64,000 bases of DNA from Candidatus Nitrospira kreftii (GTDB lineage Bacteria; Nitrospirota; Nitrospiria; Nitrospirales; Nitrospiraceae). The stretch lies in NCBI GenBank assembly GCA_014058405.1, contig CP047423.1, forward strand, positions 372,001 through 436,000, given 5' to 3'. Below are positions 9,062-18,717 of this stretch, in pieces (the first letter of the stretch is position 1; every line of letters starts with the position of its first letter). The position numbers and the translations under genes are program-made. The notes below the pieces were generated by a model. It ran no database searches and was not told the DNA's origin. It saw only the letters and a list, made by a program, of their open reading frames with translations.

Positions 9062-10221
9062 TCACACCAATTCTTGAGCCCGGGTCAATTCTCGGCGTGC
9101 TGGGTGGTGGACAGTTGGGGGCAATGTTTGCCACGGCTGCACGCCGAATGGGCTATCGCGTGGCCGTCTGGGATCCAGATCCTGATGCTCCGGCTCATCA
9201 GCTAGCTACCCACTCGTACACAACGCCATTTTCCGATCCCATTAGTCGTGAACGGTTTGCGAGTCTTGTCCATGCTGTTACCCTGGAATGGGAGAACGTT
9301 CCGGCCGAGCTGTGCGGGTGGTTAGAAGAGCGTTGTAGGATGACGCCATCCAGCGCGGTTCTTCGCACGCTCCAAGATCGGATTGAACAGAAACAGTTTT
9401 TGTCGTCTCGACTACTCTCGGTCCCTTCATTTGCTGCCGTGGAATCTGTCGGCCAGCTGAATCTCGCAGTCGACCATCTTGGGCTACCCGTTGTGTGTAA
9501 AACGGCGAGGAGTGGTTACGACGGAAAAGGGCAGTGGATCCTTCGTCACCGCTCCGACGTGAAGTTGGTTGAAACGCTCCTTGAACGGGAAGAATCCGCC
9601 CAGCGGTGGATTGTTGAACAGTTCATTCCATTTGTCAGAGAACTTTCCGTTCTAGTAGTGCGCGATGAACGTGGGGAGTGCCGAGTCTATCCGGTTGTCG
9701 AAAATCAGCATGAGCAGGGGATCTTGCGTGACACACTGGTACCTGCATCTGTTCCTCCTACTGTAGCGAAACGGGCGGAAGCGCTTTCTACGCAAGCGGT
9801 AGCAGAATTACAGGGTGTCGGCGTGTTCTGTGTAGAGCTCTTCCAGACCGAAGACGGAAATCTTCTTATTAACGAGATCGCGCCACGTCCTCATAATTCG
9901 GGGCACTATACCTTGGATGTATGCACGGTCTCTCAATTCGAGCAGCAAGTACGAGTAACCTGTGGACTGCCTCTGGGAGAGGTCAGGTTCTTGAGCCCTG
10001 CGGTCATGGTGAATATTATCGGCGAGGAAGTCAGATCTGTAATATCTGCAGAGGCTTGCTCCGCGCTCTACTCGACATCAGGAGCGGTACTTCATCTGTA
10101 CGGCAAACCGATGATTCGTCCAGGCAGAAAAATGGGTCACGTGACTTTCACAGCTCCACAAAAGGAGATGGCAATAGCGACGGCTCAGCAGTTCATCGTG
10201 ACCCTGAGAAGGCCCGTCTAA
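9058..10221 (+). CDS. purK: 5-(carboxyamino)imidazole ribonucleotide synthase PurK
   Basis: PurK is the ATP-grasp enzyme that carboxylates AIR to N5-CAIR with bicarbonate and ATP, supplying PurE. The protein of 387 residues opens with the dinucleotide-like [11 protein letters not shown] motif and contains ATP-grasp elements ([31 protein letters not shown]). The GTG start at 9058 lies within the GTGA overlap with the purE stop, so the two are translationally coupled. Length and motifs are normal for the family. Confidence 0.95.
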   Translation: MITPILEPGSILGVLGGGQLGAMFATAARRMGYRVAVWDPDPDAPAHQLATHSYTTPFSDPISRERFASLVHAVTLEWENVPAELCGWLEERCRMTPSSAVLRTLQDRIEQKQFLSSRLLSVPSFAAVESVGQLNLAVDHLGLPVVCKTARSGYDGKGQWILRHRSDVKLVETLLEREESAQRWIVEQFIPFVRELSVLVVRDERGECRVYPVVENQHEQGILRDTLVPASVPPTVAKRAEALSTQAVAELQGVGVFCVELFQTEDGNLLINEIAPRPHNSGHYTLDVCTVSQFEQQVRVTCGLPLGEVRFLSPAVMVNIIGEEVRSVISAEACSALYSTSGAVLHLYGKPMIRPGRKMGHVTFTAPQKEMAIATAQQFIVTLRRPV

Positions 10222-10375
10222 CTGGTTCCCACCCAGCACGCATCACCCCAGATATCTGGTGAGCAGTCCACCCCCTAACTTACGCCGTTCGCTTTTGTCA
10301 CTAGTTACCTCACTAGAGGTCGAGGGATCTCAGAAACATGTGGGAAAATAATGGGTTAACAGCGAGTAGAAGGGT

Positions 10376-12271
10376 ATGCGATTTGCAAATCCTCACATGG
10401 GGTTCTTCTGGAGGATCCACAAGATGTCTCACGACTCAGTGCTAGCCAGCCATCGTCAGGAGTCTAACAGACTTTACCAGTTGCTCACGGATCCGGGATC
10501 TCGGTACCTCGTCCTTCAAGGCCTTGTCACGATTATCCTGTCATATGAACTGCTGTTCGGTATTCATTCAGTCATCAGTCGGGTCATGAGCCACACGTTG
10601 GTGATAGGATTCTGGCTAGGCATGGTCGCGATTGCGATATTGCCTAAGGCTGTACTGGTATCTGCTTGGTTCAGCGCTGGCCTGGTGACAATCGATACGA
10701 TTCTCGTAACCTCCGTTATTTATCTTTCGGGTAATGCACGATCCGACATCTATATTGCATACTTTGTTCTCGTGCTTGTGGCGGCATCCGTAAGGCGACT
10801 GAGCCACGTGCTGGGGCTCTCTCTCTTATTGAGCGTCGGATATGCGGTTGTCCTTTATGAAGGGATTCTCCAAACCGGCACGATGGCCACTGGACAACTC
10901 TTGGGGATTCCGGTTCTTCTCGTGATGGCGGTGTTCTACGGTGTTGCTCTGGAAAACACGGCCGTTGCCCAAGAAGAAAAAGCATCGTTGCTGAAAGACG
11001 TTGAGGGTTTGAAACGGACAGAGGACGAATTGTCGACCGCAAAAACTCAGCTCGAAGCTCGAATCAAAACTCTCAAAGAGGACCTCACGAGCGCAAACGC
11101 CGAGCTGCGCGAAGGGCAGATTGCCCGGCAAGGACTGGAACGAAGACTTCAGGAAGCACAGAAAATGGAAGCTTTCGGCCGAGTCGCGGCGAGGATAGCC
11201 GGAGAATTCGGAGCGTTGTTCGCGGGCATCGGAAAGCAGACCGGCATCATGTTGTCGCGTTGTCAGGCGAATGATCCTCTCAGATCATCCGCCGACGAGA
11301 TCTTCAAGATCGGCGAAAAGGCCGCGACCTTGACGGCACAGTTGATCGCACTCAATCTCGAAGACCGCCCGGTTTGTGCTATGGTCTCCGTTCATGCGGT
11401 ATTGGCCGACTTGCAAGGAATGATGAAAAGTCTACTACGCTCAGGTATTGAACTAACTATTCAAACACAGAAGCAGGTGGTCTTTGCCGAAGTGGATCGA
11501 GAAGGTTTAGAAACCGTCATTTTTCATCTTTTGGTGAATGCACGGGATGCCATGCCGAATGGAGGTCGCTTGTCGATCGAGGTCAAGACACTCGAGGACG
11601 CGTCACGATCGAATCCGCCTTTGCCGATGGGCATGAAGTACCCACAGGTTTTAATCGAGATCACGGATACTGGAACCGGGATGAATCTAAATACTCAAAC
11701 GTACATGTTCGAGCCGTTCTTTTCGACCAAGGAAACGAACATTGGTCTAGGCCTGACAGCAGTGTATAAAATTGTCAAACAGAATGGAGGTTCACTCGAT
11801 GTCAATAGCCGACCAGGGCAGGGAACAACCGTCCGCCTGTTCTTCCCTGTTGCCTCGCTCACGGGGGTACGTGAGGAGCTTATTTCAACTACCATGGTGG
11901 CCAAAGGAAATGAAACCATTCTGCTTGTAGAAGAGAATGAGATCGCCCGAAAGCTCGCGCTGTCAGCCCTGCAACGGTATCGATATCGGGTTCTGGAAGC
12001 AGCGTCATCAGTCGAAGCGTTGATGCTTACGCAACAGTATCACGGCATTCTTCATCTCACGGTGAGCCCATTGATCATGCCAGAGATCGGTGGGCGTGAA
12101 CTGGCGCGCCGCCTCATGAATCAACATCCGAAGATGAAGGCCCTATTTGTATCTGGTTACGACGACGAAACGATGCAACACCACCGGATCAATCAGCGGT
12201 TTGTACTGCAACATCCTTACCGCCAATCTGGTCTTATCGAAAAGGTAAGAGAGACGTTGGACGCGGCATAG
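10376..12271 (+). CDS. Hybrid sensor-kinase-like protein lacking both phospho-acceptor residues
   Basis: This 631-residue protein has about five to six membrane segments (residues ~46-195) and a coiled coil (200-262). A dimerisation/H-box-like region, a HATPase domain (about 375-492) and a C-terminal receiver-like domain (512-630) follow. The HATPase part keeps the N-box (NARDAM) and the DTGTGM box, but the second glycine-rich loop is shortened. The position of the phosphorylated histidine is Gly276 in IAGEFGALF. In the receiver domain the phospho-aspartate is Ser564 (TVSPLIMP), the acidic pair is EE, and the conserved lysine is His613. It therefore cannot run a normal His-Asp relay on itself and is better viewed as a pseudo-kinase or ATP-binding scaffold. 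It stands alone, 154 bp after purK. An alternative start is the ATG at 10424. Confidence 0.85.
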   Translation: MRFANPHMGFFWRIHKMSHDSVLASHRQESNRLYQLLTDPGSRYLVLQGLVTIILSYELLFGIHSVISRVMSHTLVIGFWLGMVAIAILPKAVLVSAWFSAGLVTIDTILVTSVIYLSGNARSDIYIAYFVLVLVAASVRRLSHVLGLSLLLSVGYAVVLYEGILQTGTMATGQLLGIPVLLVMAVFYGVALENTAVAQEEKASLLKDVEGLKRTEDELSTAKTQLEARIKTLKEDLTSANAELREGQIARQGLERRLQEAQKMEAFGRVAARIAGEFGALFAGIGKQTGIMLSRCQANDPLRSSADEIFKIGEKAATLTAQLIALNLEDRPVCAMVSVHAVLADLQGMMKSLLRSGIELTIQTQKQVVFAEVDREGLETVIFHLLVNARDAMPNGGRLSIEVKTLEDASRSNPPLPMGMKYPQVLIEITDTGTGMNLNTQTYMFEPFFSTKETNIGLGLTAVYKIVKQNGGSLDVNSRPGQGTTVRLFFPVASLTGVREELISTTMVAKGNETILLVEENEIARKLALSALQRYRYRVLEAASSVEALMLTQQYHGILHLTVSPLIMPEIGGRELARRLMNQHPKMKALFVSGYDDETMQHHRINQRFVLQHPYRQSGLIEKVRETLDAA

Positions 12272-12300
12272 ACGGTGTGGACGCAACGGAACATTCGGCG

Positions 12301-13005
12301 TTAGTCATGCCACGTTGATCGAGGTGGAGCAAAAAATCTCACGTCTCTCCGCTTGAAGAACCCAATCAAAACCATGCCCGCGATAAACCCTCCGATGTGA
12401 GCAAAGAAGGCCACGCCCCCTCCGGTAGCACCGACACTCATCCCTCCGCTGATCAGTTGAGTAATGAACCACATCCCAAGGACAATTCCAGCTGGGACTC
12501 TAGTCATTCCAAGTCCGGGTAGGAAGACCAGAACGTGAGCCCGTGGAAATAGCAACAGGTATGCCCCTAACACTGCGGAGATGGCCCCACTGGCTCCGAC
12601 CATGGGTATTTGAGAAGACGGGTCGGTGAGCGCATGACTGAGTGCGGCGAGGATGCCGGAGAGAACATAAAAGACGACGAATTTTGCATGACCCATCACA
12701 TCTTCAATGTTATTCCCAAAAATCCAGAGATAGAGCATGTTCCCTAACAGGTGCATCCACCCTCCATGAAGAAACATGCTCGTTATGAGCGTAAGGGTGG
12801 CGGGAAACGCGACTCTGGCTTCGTCCGGGAGTGAGGCCTGGCCGAAGATGACTGAAGGAATCGCACCGTATTGGAACGCGAAGAGTTCGCCCGGTCCCTG
12901 GGGAAGGGTGACTTGGTACAGAAACACCACGACGCAGGCGGCGATGAAGGTCATCGTGACGATTGGCGTCAGTCTTGTGGGGTTATCGTCGTGAAGCGGA
13001 ATCAC
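12301..13005 (-). CDS. Rhomboid-family intramembrane serine protease
   Basis: This is a 234-residue membrane protein with six to seven hydrophobic segments. It shows rhomboid hallmarks: HGGWMHLLGNM in the second helix, the catalytic serine in GASGAIS (Ser139) and the partner histidine in FAHIGGFIAG (His203). Rhomboids cleave single-span membrane proteins within the bilayer. The gene runs convergent with the kinase-like gene and lies just downstream of the DHH gene on the same strand. Confidence 0.92.
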   Translation of the reverse strand: MIPLHDDNPTRLTPIVTMTFIAACVVVFLYQVTLPQGPGELFAFQYGAIPSVIFGQASLPDEARVAFPATLTLITSMFLHGGWMHLLGNMLYLWIFGNNIEDVMGHAKFVVFYVLSGILAALSHALTDPSSQIPMVGASGAISAVLGAYLLLFPRAHVLVFLPGLGMTRVPAGIVLGMWFITQLISGGMSVGATGGGVAFFAHIGGFIAGMVLIGFFKRRDVRFFAPPRSTWHD

Positions 13006-13017
13006 GATGGTTCAAGG

Positions 13018-13917
13018 CTAGGGAATGAGGTGACCAGTATTGACCAAACGCGGCAGTCTGGGGTCAGCTGGTAAGGTTCCATCATTCTGTAGAGGAACAG
13101 AAAACCCCGCTGCGTGGGTATGGCCTCCCCCGCCGAACGAGGCGGCGATGGTACCGACATCTGTTCCATCGGCATGGGAGCGCATGCTGAAATAGCGACG
13201 ACCTTCGCGATCATGCCAAATCATGCAAAACGGGTGATGTGGTGAGAGCCGTTCGCCGATCTGGCTGGTCAGGATCGCGCTTTGCACAGAGGGCACGACG
13301 ACGCCTTGGAATTCCACCATTGTGGCCTGTGCCGAGAGCTTGCCGACCAGCTCGTGTTCGTAGCGTAAGATGGCCCGGCCCTCTTGTTCGAGCAAGCCTT
13401 GCGTAAAGCGGTCCCACACAGTGAAATCGAACGGATAGGAGGCTAGAGCTGCATTGATTTCCCGACTTCCTGGTAAGGTCCACGTCCAGAGATCCTTGTC
13501 TTGAATGTACTGAAGCAACCATGGCGCGGCAGTACCATGTGCCCACTCCCAGCCCAACACTGCACCGGACTTGGTTTGATCAAAGTAGGCGTTGGGAAAG
13601 CCCTCCAGCGTTCTCTCTGCCGTGATATGGTGGTCCAGAATCAAGAGTTCCTTAGTTTCGGAGGCCATGGTTTCCAGAATTGGTCGGCCATAGCTGAAGT
13701 CGACAATGACAACTCGTCGATCTTTGAGGTCAGGTGGAGGAGGGTGACCGTGTTTGACGGGCACGAAGCTGGCGCTTGGAAATTTCTTCCAAAGCGCCCA
13801 GGCAGCTCCAAACCCATCGGAACAGTCCGCATGGTAGAGGACAATGTCGGGAGAACCATGAAATGGCGGAGCAGACGAGACAGTATCCATAACGATGGGA
13901 GAGGATACCACGCCCAC
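13018..13917 (-). CDS. DHH-family phosphoesterase
   Basis: This 299-residue protein has the two-domain DHH/DHHA1 arrangement. The N-terminal metal-binding part includes HADCSDGFGAAW, VDFS and LDHH. The C-terminal substrate-binding part includes GGGGHTHAAGF. Such enzymes hydrolyse short oligonucleotides or related phosphodiesters (NrnA-like), and the exact substrate cannot be read from sequence. The GTG start at 13917 could be replaced by the ATG at 13890. It is 12 bp upstream of the rhomboid gene on the same strand. Confidence 0.85.
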   Translation of the reverse strand: MGVVSSPIVMDTVSSAPPFHGSPDIVLYHADCSDGFGAAWALWKKFPSASFVPVKHGHPPPPDLKDRRVVIVDFSYGRPILETMASETKELLILDHHITAERTLEGFPNAYFDQTKSGAVLGWEWAHGTAAPWLLQYIQDKDLWTWTLPGSREINAALASYPFDFTVWDRFTQGLLEQEGRAILRYEHELVGKLSAQATMVEFQGVVVPSVQSAILTSQIGERLSPHHPFCMIWHDREGRRYFSMRSHADGTDVGTIAASFGGGGHTHAAGFSVPLQNDGTLPADPRLPRLVNTGHLIP

Positions 13918-13965
13918 GTCGTGACGAAAAGGTATCTTTCTGGTCTATGCCAGGAAGTGGGTCGA

Positions 13966-15021
13966 TTACAGCCCGTTTAGGTGGCCAATCAATTGGCGAA
14001 GTCGCCCGGCACTGCGTCGGTTGAAGTTGAACACGAGTCTTGGCAGGTCGCGCAACGCCGGTTCATCGAGCTCTTCCTCGAGAGGGCCACGGAGCTCAAA
14101 TGTGCCATCAGAAAGAAGATCTGTGAATCGCTCTCGGATCTGCTCAAGTTGCTCGGAAGATATGGCTTGCCTGAGTCGCATGGCGAGCTGTCGCCCTACA
14201 AACCGAATAGAATGGTATCGGCGATAGAATCGGAGAATGTGGCCGACTGCCGCTTCTGCAGAATCAACGATGACAAAAAGACTCATGTCTTCTTCATTGA
14301 TCAATTTTCTCGTCAACAGTTGTCGTACCACGAACGCCGACCAGTCATTCCAATAGTCGCAACCAGGAGCCTGTAGGCAAATGATGGGCTGAGGGTCACT
14401 TTTTCCGGTCTGGGCCAAGGTGAGGATCTCAAAGCCTTCATCATGTGTGCCGAAGCCACCGGGAAAGAGCGCAATGGCGTTCGCTTCCTTTTGGAACATC
14501 AGCTTTCGCGTGAAAAAATATTTGAAGGTGATCAGTTTCTCGTCATCCGCGATCGTTGAGTTCGGCCCTTGCTCAAACGGCAGCATGATATTGACGCCGA
14601 AGCTATTCTCCCGCCCTGCACCTTCTTGAGCGGCGCGCATGATCCCATCCGCCCCTCCGGTGATGACCATGAATCCTTCTTTGACAATGGCGTGGGAGAA
14701 TTGGTGAGCCAATTGATAATTGGGATCGTCCGATGGCGTCCGTGCCGAGCCAAAGATGCTGACCTTCTGACGATCACGGTAGCCACGAAACACCCCAAAG
14801 GCATGACGAAGCTCTTTGACTGCCCGATTGACTATTTTTATATCCAGGAGGTCTAGGTGTGCATCGTTGAGCTTCAACAACCCCATCAGCAGTTCTCGCA
14901 TGAGTGCTGCGTGTAAGTCATCTTCCGGACTATTCAGAAGCGTGCTGATTTGATGAAGAATCTGCTCACGTGACAAGACGGGGCGAGAGCGGTTCTGTGA
15001 TGATTTTCCAGTTGTATACAT
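13966..15021 (-). CDS. LOG-family protein (nucleotide 5'-monophosphate nucleosidase type)
   Basis: This is a protein of 351 residues from the ATG at 15021, which has AAGGA upstream. A longer frame reaches 15075 but lacks a ribosome site. The Rossmann-like core shows GGADGIMRAAQEGA and the LOG signature PGGFGTHDEGFE. LOG-family enzymes release ribose 5-phosphate from nucleotide monophosphates, and plant homologues activate cytokinins. An N-terminal helical region (about 85 residues) and a C-terminal tail make it longer than minimal LOG proteins, similar to the larger bacterial group. It is not clearly part of an operon. Confidence 0.85.
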   Translation of the reverse strand: MYTTGKSSQNRSRPVLSREQILHQISTLLNSPEDDLHAALMRELLMGLLKLNDAHLDLLDIKIVNRAVKELRHAFGVFRGYRDRQKVSIFGSARTPSDDPNYQLAHQFSHAIVKEGFMVITGGADGIMRAAQEGAGRENSFGVNIMLPFEQGPNSTIADDEKLITFKYFFTRKLMFQKEANAIALFPGGFGTHDEGFEILTLAQTGKSDPQPIICLQAPGCDYWNDWSAFVVRQLLTRKLINEEDMSLFVIVDSAEAAVGHILRFYRRYHSIRFVGRQLAMRLRQAISSEQLEQIRERFTDLLSDGTFELRGPLEEELDEPALRDLPRLVFNFNRRSAGRLRQLIGHLNGL

Positions 15022-15098
15022 GGTTATCCTTACGTTGAGTGAGCAAATTGTACCAGCGGAACGGAGGTTGGTCAAAGATTGAGACGATCTAGACCAAT

Positions 15099-15875
15099 TT
15101 AAGAGGGGTCGAACGACTTAGGGAGATTGGCTAGCACCCACGCTTTGATCCTTGACTGATCGGCCGGAGAGAGATCCGTAAATTGGATCTCGATGCCGGG
15201 AGGCGCGGAGATGGCAGAGCGGGTTGCGCCTGAGACCTGCTCCACCAGGGCATTACTCAGGACCGTCCCTCGTATCGTCAACGGGCTCATTGCTTCTGAA
15301 AGAGAAAAACTCAGTATAACTTTTGTTCCGGAAAGGAGGAAGGCTGGAGACTTCACAGAAGCACCGGCATGACTGAGTTGGGTGATGGTAACCTGATGTT
15401 CAGTGCCCAGCGCCCCGCCCTCCATGATGCTGATAGTTCCTACCATGCTCGTCACGCACCGCTTCGGCGATAGTACGAGGTCTCGTGCAGTCAGGACTCC
15501 GACCGGCTGATCTTGTTTGGTGACGATCAGGATTGGCAGCCCGGTGGACATCATGAGGGTCGACGCGTCCTCCACAGCTCGATCGTATTCGATAAATTGG
15601 ACTGGCTGTGTCATGATCGTCCGGACCTCAATATCATCCGGTTCAAGCCCCTGGGCGACCACCTTTTTGACAATGTCAGTCGGTGTCATGAGTCCGAAAC
15701 GAGACTCCGAGTCCTTGATGAGAAGACAGGGCATCCGCTCGCGCTCTAAGAGAGATGCCGCTTCGGTGACGGATACATCTCCAGGAATCTGAACGACGCC
15801 GGGTGTCATCATGTGTGCAACCAGAGTAACCTGCTGTTTCGTCTCTTTTTGCTGCTGACCGTCCTTGTCCGACAT
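15099..15875 (-). CDS. CBS-pair plus PilZ-type domain protein
   Basis: The protein has 258 residues. Two CBS repeats occupy about residues 20-135 (MMTPGVVQIPGDVSVTEAA; IMTQPVQFIEYDRAVEDA, each followed by a GLMTPTDI/GVLTARDL strand) and normally bind adenine nucleotides. The C-terminal ~110 residues resemble a PilZ-like beta barrel, but the classical RxxxR c-di-GMP motif is not evident. It is probably a cytosolic regulatory protein that joins nucleotide sensing to an output. The PilZ assignment is less certain than the CBS pair. Confidence 0.75.
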   Translation of the reverse strand: MSDKDGQQQKETKQQVTLVAHMMTPGVVQIPGDVSVTEAASLLERERMPCLLIKDSESRFGLMTPTDIVKKVVAQGLEPDDIEVRTIMTQPVQFIEYDRAVEDASTLMMSTGLPILIVTKQDQPVGVLTARDLVLSPKRCVTSMVGTISIMEGGALGTEHQVTITQLSHAGASVKSPAFLLSGTKVILSFSLSEAMSPLTIRGTVLSNALVEQVSGATRSAISAPPGIEIQFTDLSPADQSRIKAWVLANLPKSFDPS

Positions 15876-16019
15876 TCTTCAGCCAGGTCCTTTTTCACCA
15901 GTAATTTGTTCCCCTGGCCGTCGCAGTGTATGCCAAGTATAGCAGAAGGACTGCTGAGCCCACGAAGGGGAGAAAGGCTTGTCATTCAATGGTTTTACGA
16001 CATACACTAGACGAAAATT

Positions 16020-17522
16020 GTGACCGACGGAATGGGTACAACGATGACAATTCGAGGGTGGTGCCATCATGATTTCCTTCGCCGACTCGAGGCGATTCCG
16101 AGGCACGGACTAGGCCTTTCCGTCGATATCCATACTCCTGCCCTCGAGAGCTTGCGGGGAGCTCTCCAGGAACGTCACCTTCCGCTCAGCTACCTGGAGG
16201 TCTTCCGTACGACCTCCAGAGCCTTGAAAAACATGAAGAAGGGTCTTGGCGACGAGTTAGTAGCCTATCACGGAGAAGGGTTGTGGGTCACCCAACCTGA
16301 TGTAACGGAAACGAAAGCGTTTCAGGCGGCTCTCCAAGAAACGGTCGAGCATCTTTCCATCCTGCAGAGTCCCTGGTTGAATCACGAGTGTGCGACGAAG
16401 GTTCTTGCCGGGCATTACTTCGGCACCTATCTCCCCCCTCTCTACACTCAGTCGAGCGCAGAGATCGTGAGCGAGAATATCAGGGGGATTCAACGTCTGC
16501 TCGATCAACACTGTGCACTGGAAAATGGCAGCACGCCGTTGCTTCTGCTGGAAATGCCGCCACTCACCTATTTCGTTGCCGGGACCCTATCACTGCCATC
16601 CTTTTTTAGAATCGTCTGCGAACAGTCGTCTTGTGGGCTGGTATTAGATGTCGGTCATCTCTGGACGGTCTTTCGCTACTCGAGGGCATCTCAAACTCAG
16701 TCGCTCGTGCAATTTGTGAGAGCGTTTCTCGACGAATTTCCCATGGAGCGTGTTGTAGAAATTCATGTTGCAGGTCTAGCCATTCATGGTTCAACCGAAC
16801 CCCACTTCTCAATCCGCGCAGGCCACACGAACGATGACGTCCTTCCTGCATGGATCGATGCACATGAAGCCCCCATCCCCTCCGTTTTGTTCGAAATGCT
16901 GGATCAGATCCTGAATCATCCACAGCTTATCAGCCTGAAAGGGCTCGCGTTGGAAGTCGACACGAAACCTATTGGACTGATCGTCGAAGAATTCGCCGAG
17001 TTCTCGCGATGCTATGCATCAGTGTTCAATTGTCTGCCGATGGCCGACAAGAGCTCGCTCACTACCGAAGCCGGCTTATTCCATGAGGACCAGACTTCAA
17101 TAAGGAACGGACAGGATTTGAGCGATGCCGACCATCAGTATGTACGTGTCCTAACAGGCAAGGCCGAACCGATAGGGCCAGAATGGAAACAACCTTGGGC
17201 GTACGGAGAAGAGTTGGGCCGCTATCGAGCCAGCTATCTCCCGCATGAGATTCTCCATTGGGGAGGTGAATTGGAGGATATGTTCGTGGAGTCCTGTCGT
17301 CGGCTCAAAGAGAAAGAAATGTCCCTCGATGGATTTGTCACCTTCTGGTTTCGTGAGCCACGGCCTCTCTCCGAAGCGTATGATTTCTTTTTGCTGAAAG
17401 TCGAACGGTTTGTGGAGTTTGTACGCGAGGTTGCGCCGGAACTGCAGAGCACGGTAAACCGAGAAGCTAGCGAGCTTCGGCTTGCCTATCGATTTGTCAA
17501 CGAATCACACGTTGTCGCGTAG
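16020..17522 (+). CDS. DUF692/MNIO-family protein with C-terminal extension
   Basis: This is a 500-residue protein whose first ~330 residues follow the DUF692 TIM-barrel pattern (multinuclear non-heme iron oxidases such as MbnB and TglH). The recognisable steps are GLGLSVDIH, YLEVF, AYHGEGLW, LNHECA, LLLEMPP, LVLDVGHLW, VVEIHVAGL, IDAHEAPIP and LALEVD. Several family positions are altered; for example the LEN motif reads LEM. The C-terminal ~150 residues are a separate, mostly helical, charged segment that I do not recognise. Family members modify cysteines in peptide natural-product precursors together with a partner protein. No partner or precursor gene was seen beside it, and the Dus gene follows after 10 bp. 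Function is unassigned. The GTG start has no clear ribosome site; ATGs at 16032 or 16044 are possible. Confidence 0.72.
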   Translation: MTDGMGTTMTIRGWCHHDFLRRLEAIPRHGLGLSVDIHTPALESLRGALQERHLPLSYLEVFRTTSRALKNMKKGLGDELVAYHGEGLWVTQPDVTETKAFQAALQETVEHLSILQSPWLNHECATKVLAGHYFGTYLPPLYTQSSAEIVSENIRGIQRLLDQHCALENGSTPLLLLEMPPLTYFVAGTLSLPSFFRIVCEQSSCGLVLDVGHLWTVFRYSRASQTQSLVQFVRAFLDEFPMERVVEIHVAGLAIHGSTEPHFSIRAGHTNDDVLPAWIDAHEAPIPSVLFEMLDQILNHPQLISLKGLALEVDTKPIGLIVEEFAEFSRCYASVFNCLPMADKSSLTTEAGLFHEDQTSIRNGQDLSDADHQYVRVLTGKAEPIGPEWKQPWAYGEELGRYRASYLPHEILHWGGELEDMFVESCRRLKEKEMSLDGFVTFWFREPRPLSEAYDFFLLKVERFVEFVREVAPELQSTVNREASELRLAYRFVNESHVVA

Positions 17523-17532
17523 GTACAATAAG

Positions 17533-18717
17533 ATGAATTTCTGGCTCAACCTTCCACGCCCAATCATTGGGCTGTCGCCTATGGATGGTGTCACCGACGC
17601 CTGCTTTCGATCTGTGATCGCCAGTCAAGGGAAGCCGGATGTCACCTTTACAGAATTTACTCATGTGCATGATGTCTGCCGTGGGCCTGAGACCCAGCTG
17701 GAGACTCTCCTCTACAGCGAAGTCGAACGTCCGATCGTCGCCCAACTCTATGGGAAGGACCCTGATCTCTTCTACCAGGCGGCACATGCCGTATGCGAAC
17801 TAGGATTTGATGGGCTGGATATTAACATGGGTTGCCCGTCAAAGAGCGTCGCTTCCTCCGGATCCGGTGCCGGGCTGATCCGCACCCCTAAACTGGCTCG
17901 CTCTCTCATACAGGCGGCCAGGCGCGGTATCGATGATTGGGCACAGGGACAGACTCTCGAACAAGCCGGATTTAAACAGGCTCGCATCGACGCGTTCCAT
18001 CGCCTGAATTGCCGGAGTGGCAGGGTCATTCCAACTTCACGACGTTCGTTGCCTCTTTCGGTGAAAACCAGAGTCGGTTATGACGAGGTTGCGGTCGAAG
18101 CGTGGCTTGACGAGCTGCTGAAAGAACAGCCGACCGTGATCTCCCTTCATGGACGGACGCTCACGCAGATGTATCGAGGGGCTGCGGACTGGTCGGCTAT
18201 CTCGCGAGCCGCCGTGGTGGCGAAGGGATCAGGAACGTTATTGCTGGGGAACGGCGATATTCAACGCCCAGGGGACATCGTGTCGCGCGTTCGTGAGACA
18301 GGCGTGGACGGTGTGTTAGTGGGACGCGCCGCTCTGGGCGCACCATGGTTTTTTCACGCGAAGGAACAGGTGCGGCAGCAAGCGTGTATATCGTGTGCGA
18401 TTGGAAGCCCCACGGATCTTGACCGTGCGGTGCCGCAGGGAGAGCGTTTCGCTGTGTTGATGAACCATGCGCAGCAGTTTCAGGCTCTCTTTGGTCAAAA
18501 GCAATTCTACCGGATGCGAAAGCATTTAGCCTGGTATTGCAAAGGCTTTCCGCATGCCGCCTCGCTTCGCGCGCAAATGGTGCGCATCTCTTCGGTTGAT
18601 GAGTTGAATCAGGTGCTGATGGACTTCACGGGGCGGGCACAGGATCGCGATAGGGAGGAATCGCCGCAATCTGAATCAACCGAGGACATGAGCCTCTTGG
18701 CATCGCGATGCAGCTAA
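17533..18717 (+). CDS. tRNA-dihydrouridine synthase (Dus family)
   Basis: This is a flavoprotein of 394 residues that reduces uridines in the tRNA D-loop. The features seen are PMDGVTDACFR at the start, DINMGCPSK with the catalytic cysteine, VKTRVGYD, SLHGRTLTQMY and GNGDI followed by VGRAALGAPW. The ATG at 17533 is taken as start; an upstream in-frame start at 17482 lies inside the DUF692 gene. It has an insertion of about 30 residues between the GCPSK and VKTR segments. The maf gene overlaps its end by 10 bp. Confidence 0.9.
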   Translation: MNFWLNLPRPIIGLSPMDGVTDACFRSVIASQGKPDVTFTEFTHVHDVCRGPETQLETLLYSEVERPIVAQLYGKDPDLFYQAAHAVCELGFDGLDINMGCPSKSVASSGSGAGLIRTPKLARSLIQAARRGIDDWAQGQTLEQAGFKQARIDAFHRLNCRSGRVIPTSRRSLPLSVKTRVGYDEVAVEAWLDELLKEQPTVISLHGRTLTQMYRGAADWSAISRAAVVAKGSGTLLLGNGDIQRPGDIVSRVRETGVDGVLVGRAALGAPWFFHAKEQVRQQACISCAIGSPTDLDRAVPQGERFAVLMNHAQQFQALFGQKQFYRMRKHLAWYCKGFPHAASLRAQMVRISSVDELNQVLMDFTGRAQDRDREESPQSESTEDMSLLASRCS

